This document shows, piece after piece, positions 54,143 to 63,200 of a DNA stretch of 64,000 bases. The notes beneath the pieces were generated by a model that was given only the letters and a program-made list of their open reading frames with translations, was not told the DNA's origin and did not search any database. The first letter of the stretch is position 1. Every line of letters begins with the position of its first letter. Source of the DNA: Xanthomonas campestris pv. badrii (lineage in GTDB: Bacteria > Pseudomonadota > Gammaproteobacteria > Xanthomonadales > Xanthomonadaceae). The translations under genes were made by a program, and so were the position numbers. The DNA lies in contig NZ_CP051651.1 of NCBI RefSeq assembly GCF_012848175.1, positions 4,657,501 to 4,721,500 of the forward strand. The letters run 5' to 3'.

Positions 54143-54421
54143 GGCGTAGCGTAATGGTGTCGATTGCTGCGGCGCGCCCGCAAGGACAGCAGGAGCCCGC
54201 CCTGGCGCATTTCCTCGCTGCCTCGGTGGCGAGCGCACATCAGTGATGCCAGCGTGCTGCGTGCCCACGCGCTGCGGGTTGCCGTTTCGCCCCGGGGGCG
54301 CGATGGCGCTTCCGCCCGGTTGGCATTGGACATGCCGGCCAGTGGCTAATTGCCGGGAACATAGGCGATGCCGGAGACGCTTAGCCGCCGCGCAGCAAGG
54401 CAGCATCGCCACCGATCGCCC

Positions 54422-54453
54422 AAAAAAGAAGCCCGGTCGGGGGACCGGGCTTC
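54422..54453 (-). terminator. Terminator after the Ax21-family gene
   Basis: On the minus strand GAAGCCCGGTC pairs with GACCGGGCTTC over a four-base loop, followed by six T. It ends the Ax21-family transcript 47 bases after its stop. Confidence 0.95.
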
Positions 54454-54499
54454 CGATGCAACGCGGGAGAGAGAGTCGCGTTGCAGTCGAACGTACGGC

Positions 54500-55096
54500 T
54501 TACCAGCTGAAGCGCGGGCCAACCGACCATTCCTTGTTGCCGTCGCCATCCATACGGATGTCGCCGTTGATGCCCCAGTTCTGGTTCAACTTCACCTGGG
54601 CGCCAAGGCGGCCGTAGAAGTTGTCGCCGATGTCGATGCCACGCTTCTTGGAGAAGTCTTCGTAGCCAGCCAGGGCATAGACTTCGAAGTGTTCGCCGAA
54701 GGCGTTACGCAGACCGGCTTCCACGCTGTAGCCGTCGAAGCTGATGTTCGGGGTGTCCAGGTCCAGCTTGCGGTACGCAACGCGCGCAACGAAGTCGGTG
54801 CTGGTGGCGATCTCGTGGTTGTAGCCCACACCCACGCCCCACTGCTGGAAGTCGGAGTTGGAGCTTTCGAACACGTTGTCGTTGTCGTCGGCGTTCTGCT
54901 TGCTGTAGTCACCGAACACGTGGAAGTTCGGAGCAACGGCGTACGAAGCCTTCAGGCCCCAACCGTCTGCATCGCGACCTTCGGTCGGGGTGCGTACATA
55001 GTCGCCTTCGACGAAGTTGTAGGAGAGGTTTTCGGCAGCGGAGGCCGCAAACGGCAGGGCAGCGAGAAGGCCGAGGGCCAGCAGAGAAGTCTTCAT
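54500..55096 (-). CDS. Ax21-family outer membrane beta-barrel protein
   Basis: This 198-residue protein has signal MKTSLLALGLLAALPFAASA, cleaved before AEN. The mature start AENLSYNFVEGDYVRTP is the stretch found in the Xanthomonas Ax21 (Omp1X-related) family. The rest alternates aromatic and polar residues in short strands (GWGLKASYAVAPNFHVFGDY, VAYRKLDLDTPNISFDGYSV) and ends in SVGPRFSW, a C-terminal aromatic as needed for Bam insertion. It is probably an 8-strand barrel at the outer membrane, also reported in vesicles. It was once proposed as the ligand of rice XA21, a claim later withdrawn; that role should not be transferred. A single gene with its own terminator. Confidence 0.9.
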   Translation of the reverse strand: MKTSLLALGLLAALPFAASAAENLSYNFVEGDYVRTPTEGRDADGWGLKASYAVAPNFHVFGDYSKQNADDNDNVFESSNSDFQQWGVGVGYNHEIATSTDFVARVAYRKLDLDTPNISFDGYSVEAGLRNAFGEHFEVYALAGYEDFSKKRGIDIGDNFYGRLGAQVKLNQNWGINGDIRMDGDGNKEWSVGPRFSW

Positions 55097-55390
55097 GATC
55101 GAGGTACCTGTACTTATTGGTTTGGGCCGGCGCTGAGGCGGATGCCGTTCGCTGCCGAGATGTAAATTCTCCGTTATTCGATGGAACGCGACATGAATTC
55201 TGGACTGAGCAGTTGATGAATCATCGCGCCAGATTCAGCTGCGCTTTCTTGTGTTGCACCCCAGTAGTGATGGGGCAAAGACCAATTGTGACGAACTTCC
55301 CAACACTGGATCCGGAGCCGTACAGCTAAACTCTTTACGCCTAAGCGGGATAGGCAATGTGGGCTGATGACTTCCAGTGAAGGGTGCACG
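55097..55390. other. Intergenic region at composition change
   Basis: The roughly 294 bases between the Ax21-family gene and the next, forward gene are more AT-rich than anything to the left (for example 55140-55220 and 55330-55370). They must contain divergent promoters, but I cannot assign -35/-10 elements with confidence. The change marks the left end of the RHS-containing segment. Confidence 0.5.
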
Positions 55391-55948
55391 ATGACAACGC
55401 AAGACACAGCAAAACTACTTGGACACGTCGCGCAGGAGATGCTGGCCGGCAACGATGAAGAGTCGTTTGCAATGCTCCGGGGCTTACTTGAGCAAGACCC
55501 GGGGTGCGCCGAAGCCCATTACCTGCTTGGCGCGCAGCATGCGCAGCTGGGCGAGATGGATCTTGCAGAGCAGGCGTTCATGCGCGCCTTGCAGTTATCG
55601 CCAGGGCTGACGATGGCTCGTTTCCAGCTGGGCCAGCTGTTGCTGGTCACTGGACGTAACGCCGAAGCCACGCAGCTACTGGCGCCGTTGACCGAATCTG
55701 CTGACGCGATAGGTAGTTATGCCACTGGCCTAATCTCCATTGCCAATCAGCAAATTGACCTTGCGATATCGCAATTGCAGATGGGCCTGGCGCAGGCTCA
55801 GCCACTTGAAGCGCTGCAGATGGATATGCAGGCTCTGGTACACATGCTGGGGAGCAGCGGAACGGCGCAGGGGGGCAAGCCGGGCGAGGTCGCCGATACC
55901 TTGCCGGGCGCATCCATGCTGTTGTCCAACTACAACCGCTACAACTGA
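55391..55948 (+). CDS. TPR protein of the RHS cluster
   Basis: The ATG at 55391 (MTTQDTAKLLGHVAQEMLAG) gives 185 residues. Tetratricopeptide pairs are seen at about residues 15-60 (MLRGLLEQDPGCAEAHYLLG; AQHAQLGEMDLAEQAFMRAL) and 65-100 (LSPGLTMARFQLGQLLLVTG). There is no signal peptide. The C-terminal part is less regular. It starts the run that leads to the RHS gene: the next gene begins 5 bases after its stop. It could be a chaperone or scaffold for the RHS protein, but this is inference from position only. Confidence 0.78.
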   Translation: MTTQDTAKLLGHVAQEMLAGNDEESFAMLRGLLEQDPGCAEAHYLLGAQHAQLGEMDLAEQAFMRALQLSPGLTMARFQLGQLLLVTGRNAEATQLLAPLTESADAIGSYATGLISIANQQIDLAISQLQMGLAQAQPLEALQMDMQALVHMLGSSGTAQGGKPGEVADTLPGASMLLSNYNRYN

Positions 55949-55953
55949 TCCAT

Positions 55954-56340
55954 ATGGAACTGGGACGTCTTTCGCCGACTGCCGCATTGATCGCCGCGAT
56001 ACGCGGTCAGTCAACGCGAGGGGGGCGCGCCATCGTCCAGGCGGACACCGCGGACCGTAAAAAGGATGTCACCAGCGCCGGCCAGATCAGATCGACCGAT
56101 CAACTCGAGCGTCAGTTGCTGGAGATCGTGCGAGATGTCCGCCATGACGACAAGGCGGAGCTACGTCGCGTGCGCCCGTTGCTGATACGGCAGGTATTGC
56201 TCTGGGAATTTGGACAGGCATTTCGCGAGCATCCGGAGTGGGCACCGATCATGCAGCGCATCGAAGCCGCACTTGAGGCGGCCGACCCGGACGGACAGGG
56301 ATTCGCCGGGCTTGTGCGGTCGATGCAACGCAAGAGCTGA
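55954..56340 (+). CDS. Unrecognised 128-residue protein of the RHS cluster
   Basis: The ATG at 55954 follows the TPR gene by five bases and the stop precedes the next gene by six, so the three are likely translated from one mRNA. The protein is soluble. Its second half is helical and charged (LERQLLEIVRDVRHDDKAEL, RRVRPLLIRQVLLWEFGQAF), and it ends in GFAGLVRSMQRKS. I recognise no family. Its size and charge are like small adaptors or chaperones of secreted toxins, but that is a guess from size and context. Confidence 0.65.
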   Translation: MELGRLSPTAALIAAIRGQSTRGGRAIVQADTADRKKDVTSAGQIRSTDQLERQLLEIVRDVRHDDKAELRRVRPLLIRQVLLWEFGQAFREHPEWAPIMQRIEAALEAADPDGQGFAGLVRSMQRKS

Positions 56341-56346
56341 CGCCGC

Positions 56347-57171
56347 GTGCCTGCTCACGATTTGACAGCGGCGCGCATCGCCCCATGGACGGCGCACGGC
56401 ATTGTCTTTCCGATGGAGGGGGCGCACGCGGGCGACCTGGTGATGGCGCTGCCCGCCATCGGTGCAGCGCTGCAGCTAGGGCCGGTTGCCGTCGTCGGGC
56501 TGCGGCCTGCCTATTACCGCGCACTGCGACGGTTGCCAGTTCACTTCCGGTTTCACGCCGACGGTGGTCGGGTGCTCAGGCCGCAATGGCGAGCGAATGT
56601 GCACCCCACCGATGTCTGGCTTCAGAGCCTGCCTGGCGATGCGCTGCCGGTGAGGATGGATATTCCTACCGATGATGGCCCATGGGTTTCGCATCTGATG
56701 CCGGAAGGAACGTGGGTCATGTTGAGCCCATGGGCAGATTTTGCGCCCAAACGATGGGATCCAGAACGCTGGCGCGCGCTTGCCGACCACGTTGCCAAAC
56801 GGGGATTTTCAGTTGCGGTGTCTGGTCCGCCACAGGCACAGGCGCTGGCTGACTACATCGCGGGCGATTTGCACGTCAATCTGGTGGGCATGGATACCCC
56901 GGACAACTGGCCGGCACTGCTCCGACGCGCTGACCTGGTGGTATCGGTGGACAGCGGCCCGCTGTATTTCTGCGATGCAATGCGCATCCCTGTCGTCGGA
57001 TTGCATGGGCTGACGCGGTTGAGCGAGGCCGGGCCTTACTGGGACAACAGCTTGTGCGTTGAAGCTGGCGGAATGGACGCAGTCACGCTTGATGCGGTAA
57101 TTGCCGCCTTCGAGCGCTGGTCAGCGGGTCTGGAACCTGCCTCGACGCCGCCTCAGCCATTGCAGGAATAA
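56347..57171 (+). CDS. GT9-like (heptosyltransferase-fold) protein of the RHS cluster
   Basis: The GTG at 56347 gives 274 residues, shorter than the usual 320-350 of ADP-heptosyltransferases. N-terminal AHAGDLVMALPAIGAAL matches the GT9 acceptor-domain start (G-D-x-V-x-x-L-P). The C-terminal domain shows MLSPWADFAPKRWDPERWRA, then DTPDNWPALLRRADLVVSVD and SGPLYFCDAMRIPVVGLHG, the GT9 nucleotide-sugar site with a conserved Asp/Ser. It is not in an LPS cluster but between a small gene and the RHS gene, so it may glycosylate a surface protein. Its activity is inferred. Confidence 0.78.
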   Translation: MPAHDLTAARIAPWTAHGIVFPMEGAHAGDLVMALPAIGAALQLGPVAVVGLRPAYYRALRRLPVHFRFHADGGRVLRPQWRANVHPTDVWLQSLPGDALPVRMDIPTDDGPWVSHLMPEGTWVMLSPWADFAPKRWDPERWRALADHVAKRGFSVAVSGPPQAQALADYIAGDLHVNLVGMDTPDNWPALLRRADLVVSVDSGPLYFCDAMRIPVVGLHGLTRLSEAGPYWDNSLCVEAGGMDAVTLDAVIAAFERWSAGLEPASTPPQPLQE

Positions 57172-57266
57172 ATTGCCGCCGGCCCTAAACTAATTTTCGT
57201 GGCCCGGGATTGTATGGGAGTAACGGCGCAAGAACGCCGACCGACAATCCATTAGGAGCTAAGGGC

Positions 57267-60200
57267 ATGGTGGCAGTGTTTACGGGCAATGGACTGGGGC
57301 TGTTCGATAGCTCTCTGGCTGCCCTTGGGGCGACAACCGGTGGTGCCGCCTCGCTGGGTCAAGGACGTGACCGGCAATACGTCAACGTGGCCCAGGGCAA
57401 TCTGGTACTCCAGGCGGCTGACGAGCACTTGAATTTTCGCGGTCTGTCGGTTGGATTGAACCGAACCTATAACAGTCTCGGGCAGCTATCGGATGTCGGA
57501 GCCGACGGTTGGCTGACAGGGTTCGAGCGCAAGGTCAGCCTGGTCGGCACCCTCAACGCCGCTGGCTCGCGCCTGCGCCTGCAGCAAGGCGACGGCAGCA
57601 CTACCGAGTTCCAGTACGACACCACCACGCGCCGTTACCTGTCCACAGCCGGTACGGGTGCGCACGACACCCTCTCCTGGGATGGCGAATCCAAAACATG
57701 GACCCTCACCGAGGGGAGTACACGCCGCCAGGAAATCTTCGCCGACCATGCCGATGCGCTCGCGCAGGGACGATTGCTGCGCATCATCGCCGGAACGACC
57801 GATGGAAGCGCACCCGCCGCCTTCGATGTGGTGTACGACGTGGATGGCCGCATCGGCGCGGTTGTGCAGGCCGATGGAGCCAGTAACAGCGATGCGCTCG
57901 TGTTCTCGTACGACGCGCAAGGCCGCCTTGCATCGGTGGGTACGCGCCAGGCAGGCGTCATCCAGCATCAGATCGGGTATGAGTATGATCTCCAGGGGCG
58001 CTTGACCGCGGTCGTGACGGATCTGACGCCGCAGGACGATAGCGACAACGTCTGGAACACCACGGACCGCGCGGCCAACGATGGCCACCTGTTCCGTACC
58101 GAGTACAGCTATGTCGATGCGACCAGTCTGAAGATCGCATCCGTACGCCAGAGCGATGGCGTTGTTACCCGTTACACCTATCAAGGCGATGGACGTCTGG
58201 CAAGCGTCGCCTATGGTGAAGGCGCACAGGCGCAGGCCTATACGCTGACCTACGCCAGCGATCAGCGTCAGACCGACATCACCGATGCAGCAGGGCGCAG
58301 CTGGAGCTATCGCTTCGACGCCTCCGGCCAGTTGCTGGAAGTCCTCGCCCCGCCGCTGGGCGGCCAGCGCGACGTCACCAGCTACACCTACGACGCGTCG
58401 GGAAATCTGCTTTCGACCCGGCAGGTGCGTGGCAGTGCCGTGCTCACGCAGGTCATTTATATCTACGATGCCAGCGGTAACCTGCTACGCGAGACCAACA
58501 AGGCCGGCGAAGTCACGATTCGTGCGTATTCGGCGCAGAACCAGCTGCTTTCCGAAACCCGCTATCTCGCCGGCACGACCAATTTCAGCACCGCCGAGCC
58601 CCCCGTCGCGGGAGCGCTACGCACGCGCTACGTCTACGACAGCCAGGATCGTCTTCGCTTCGTCGTCGATGCAGAAGGCCGTGTGAGTGCGTTGGAGTAT
58701 GCGAGCAGCGGCACAGGAATCGGTCAGTTGGCGAGCAGGCGCAGCTTTGCTGACGCAAGCTACGTCGGCACGGTCTATACCGAGGCAGCGCTGCAGGCCT
58801 GGTCGGCGCCCTTGCTCGCAGAGAGCGGCTTGGTGGAATACAGCTACGATCCGAATGGACGCCTGGCGCTCACGGTGGCCTTTGCCCAGGTCGATGCCAG
58901 CGGTGCAGGTGTGCGCGATCAAGCCACGCTGACCACATTGTCCACTTACGATGGCCAGGGATTGTTGCTGCGCAAGGCCACCGTGCGCGGCACCACGGAC
59001 GCTCCGGTGCTGAGCGAGATCGTGGACTACTCCTATGATGGCATGGGCCGTCTACTGGGCACGGTGCAGAGCCCAGGAGCGGGCGCTGGCTCGACTGCTC
59101 CAGTAGACCCCGTAGATCCCGCAGATCCGGTTGATCCGCCAATTGCCCCGCCGCTAACCCGCACAACCACGTACCAGTATCTGGATAGTGCGGGACGCAT
59201 TGCCATCGCGCAGACTGCTGGCGCAACGCAGATCCAGGTGCGAGACAGCGCAGGGCGGATCACGACGACGACGTTGGAAGATCCCACCAGCGTGGACGCC
59301 GCGCGCACGCAACGCTACATCTATGATGCTGCAGGCCTGCTGCGTGCATCCGAAGATGCGTTGGGTGGGCGTGTATACCAGTTCTACGATGAAAAGGGCC
59401 GGCTGGCGGCGCAAGTCGATGCCACGGGCACCGTCATCGGCTATAGCTACGACGGCGCGGACCGGGTGGTCGCCACCACGACGTACGCAAATCGCGTCAC
59501 GACCTCAAACTGGCTGGTGGACGGAGCCGTGGTCCCGGCCATGGTGTCGCAGATCGGGCTGCAGACAGACAGCGTCAACGACCGCGTCGCCCGTCGTAGC
59601 TACGACGACGCAGGTCGGGTACTGACCGAGACCAGTGCGGTCGGTACGGTGACTCGCTATGCGTACGATGGCGTCGGGCGCCTGATCACCGCCACGATCG
59701 GCACCGGGGCCACGGCACGGGTGACACGTAACTTCTACGATGCTTCGGGCCTGCTCACAGCGACGCTGGATGCCGAAGGCTTCCTGGTCGAACGCGGCTA
59801 CGACAAGGCGGGAAGGCTGATTCGCACCATCGCCTATGCAACAGCCACAACGGCTAGCCTGCGCGCCGCCGGCACGCTACAGCAGCTACGTCCAGCAGCC
59901 GCAGACGGGGATCAGACCACTCGCCTGTTCTATGACGGACTCGGGAATCTGGTCGGCCAGCTCGATCCGGAAGGCTACGTCACCGAGTACGTCTTTGACG
60001 AGGATGGCAATAGTCGTGCGACGTTGTCGTACTACAAGCAGGTACCGGAGGCGTCCCGCACGGGCGACTGGGCAAGCATTCGCGGGCAGGTTGCCGCGGT
60101 AGCGGATGAAGCTGCCTATCGGCAGCAGCGTCGGCAGTTCAATGGCATGGGTCAGCTGGAGACCGAGGTCTCCACTAGTGGTCTGGTGACGCGCTACACG

Positions 60201-63200
60201 TACGATGCGGCGGGTCGTCTGGCGCAGGCCATCAGTGAAGACCGCCGTACAAGCGAGTGGGGATGGGAGATCGTCAAGACGCGGGAAAATAACCGCTTCT
60301 ATAACGCGTTTGGTGAGTTGGTCACTGAGCTCGATGGTGCTGGCTCGGAGAGACTGGTCGATGCGCAGTCAGAACAGGAGCGTCAGGAGCTGATTGCCCG
60401 TTACGCAACGCATTATCAGTACGATGCGCTGGGTCGCATGATCCGCAGCACCAATCCCAACGGGGTCGCGACATGGTTTGTCCATGATGCCGAGGGGCGC
60501 CTGCGCTACACCGCGCAGGGCATGTCCAGTGCGGAAGGCATCAAGAACGCACAGGCCGAAGTCACCGAGTGGCGTTACAACGCTTTTGGTGATCAGACGG
60601 AGCAGATCCGCTATGTCGGCCGCCTGCAGTTGGCCGTGCCCGACAGCCGTCAGAGCCTCCTGGATGCACTCGGTACACTATCTTTCACGGCCGCAAACGA
60701 CGCGCGCCAACAATTTACCTATAACGCAAACGGTCAGGTCATCACGGCGACCGACACGCTCGGTGTACGCACGCTGCAGACCTACAACGTGTTTGGTCAA
60801 CTGGAGCGGATCGAGCGCGCAGCCGGCACGCCGCGTGGCACGGTCACGACCTACAGCTACGATCGTCGCGGTCTGCAGTTGCAGACTGTGCAGGACGCTG
60901 GAACGCGACGGCTCAACTTGACGCAGAGCGTTCGCTACGACGCGTTTGGACGCGCCGTCAGCCAAACCGACGAGCGTGGTGGTATCAGTAGCTTTGCATA
61001 CGACAGGAACGGCAGGCTCATCCAGACATCCCGCCAGGTAGGGGGGCGCGATGAAACCACGACCACTCGCTATGACGCGTTTGCGCGCGCGTTGGAGATT
61101 ACCGACGCAACCGGCAACACAGCACGCTTCACCTACGACGATGCGGCGCTGGAAGTAAAGATGACATCCGCATTGGGTGTGGTCACCCGATCGCATTACA
61201 CCAAGTTTGGCGAGCTGCGGCAGGTGGGTGGTGCCAAGCCGGCGAGTTACGACTACGACGCGAATGGCAGGCTGGCTTCCTGGCGAGATGGCTCAATTTA
61301 CAAGAGTCGGGAATACGACGATGCCGGTAGGCTTATTTCTACCGAAGAAGGAGACAAGCACTTCGCTTATAAATATGACGATGCTGGACGGCAGGTCGAG
61401 AGTGTGGGGACGGACTGGGCCTATAATCCGGACGTCGGCTATAGTGAGCTCCTGCCGATCGACCCTCCGACCCGCTACACATATGATGCGCTGGGACGCC
61501 AGCTTCGCGTGGTGGATGCCAGGGGGACGATCACCGACTTCCGCTACGACCTTTCGGGTCAGTTGCTGGAATCGATCGTCGATCCAGGTGGACTTGCGAT
61601 CAAGACCACATACGTTTGGGACGAACTCGGCCGGCAGATCTCTGTCGTCGAGGCGGCAGGCACGACCGCGGCGCGGACCACTCTCTACACCTACGACACC
61701 GCCGGCAGGCGTGTCAGGGAAGTAGTTGACCCGACCAAGCTCGCATTGACGACGACCTATACCTACGATGCCAACAGCAATCTCGTTGCGCGTCAGGATG
61801 CCGGCGGCAGCCTGACACGTTATACCTACGACGAAGCCAATCGTCTGAGGTTCCAGATCGATGGAATCGGCGCTGTCACTGAACGGCATTACGATGCGGC
61901 GGGTCGGGTCGTGGCGACGAGGACGTACGTTGAGCCAGTCACGCTAAGCAGCACTACGCTTCAGGCAACAAGCGCACAGGTGCAGGCATTGGTTGTGCGT
62001 AACGATGCGCGCGACCAACAACAGTATTTCGTCTTCAATGCCGACGGCCAGGTTTCGCTCACGATCGACGGTTCGGGTGCGACGTCTTCGTACCGGTACG
62101 ATGCCAAGGGGCGCCAGGTCAAAACGACTCGGCACGTGTGGCCAATCGCACTAGATAGCACGAAGCGACTGGCCCTCGAGAGCGGTGAATCGAGCATGGA
62201 CAGCGTCGAGGTAGAGCTGAACGGGCGCGATGCTGTCGAGTGGAAAGCCTACTACGCCAGTGGCGCCATCGCGGCGACAGTGGATGGTTCCGGTGCGGTC
62301 ACGGAATTTTTCTACGATCGATCCGGATTACTCTCGGGGCGTAGAGACTATTCCCAGAGAATAGATCTCAATCAGTACACGAACCAAGATATCGATCAAA
62401 GCGTAAGCGAACGGCTCGATCTCGGCGAGTATGAGGCGGACGATACAGGCGGAGAATATACGGAGTCGACGCTCGGCCTGGCGAACGACCAGGATTACGC
62501 TTATCGCGAATTTGGATACATCCGCGACAGTGCAGGCCGGGTCATCTACGAGCTGCAAACAATCAACGAGTATCGCTTCGGTTATCGGGATAGCGGCAAG
62601 CTATCGGTGAAGCAATATGTATACACGGCTGCAGGCGATCTGTCGTCAGAAACGGTGTATGGAGTGGGCATCCGAGTGCCGGGCGACGGCGGCAAGCCGA
62701 TTCTCGGGAATTCATGGATCGATGTCGGGCAGCGGCTGGAAAGCGAGTTGGCTGAGCTCGACCAGAACGAAAGCAGGCAAAGCCTGATCCGTACCCGCAC
62801 TTATTACTACGATGCGGCAGGTCGGCAGCGCTTCGCGATCGACGCGAGCGGGGCAGTGACAGAGCAGAAGTACGATGCGATGGGCCGGGTTATCGACAAG
62901 CGCAGCTACGGCGCGCTGCTGACCAACGTACCGACCACCCTGGCCGAGGTCGAGTCCGGGGTCGCCACCGACACGAATTACCAGGGCGGCTTGTTCCGCT
63001 ACGATGGCGCTGGCCGTGTGACTTCCCAGGTAGATCGATTGGGGAAGGTAGACGCCTTCGGTTATGACGGCGCGGGCCGCATGATTCGCCACCAGGACCG
63101 CAACGGTGCGGTGTGGACCTACACCTACGACGCTGCCGGCAACAAAACCGCGCAGGTCAGCCCAAGCGTTACGATCGCAGCGGCCGATGCTTCCGGCGTC

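Noticed and set aside
54500..55096. Annotation as XA21-activating elicitor
   Set aside because: The original claim was withdrawn, and RaxX is the accepted activator.
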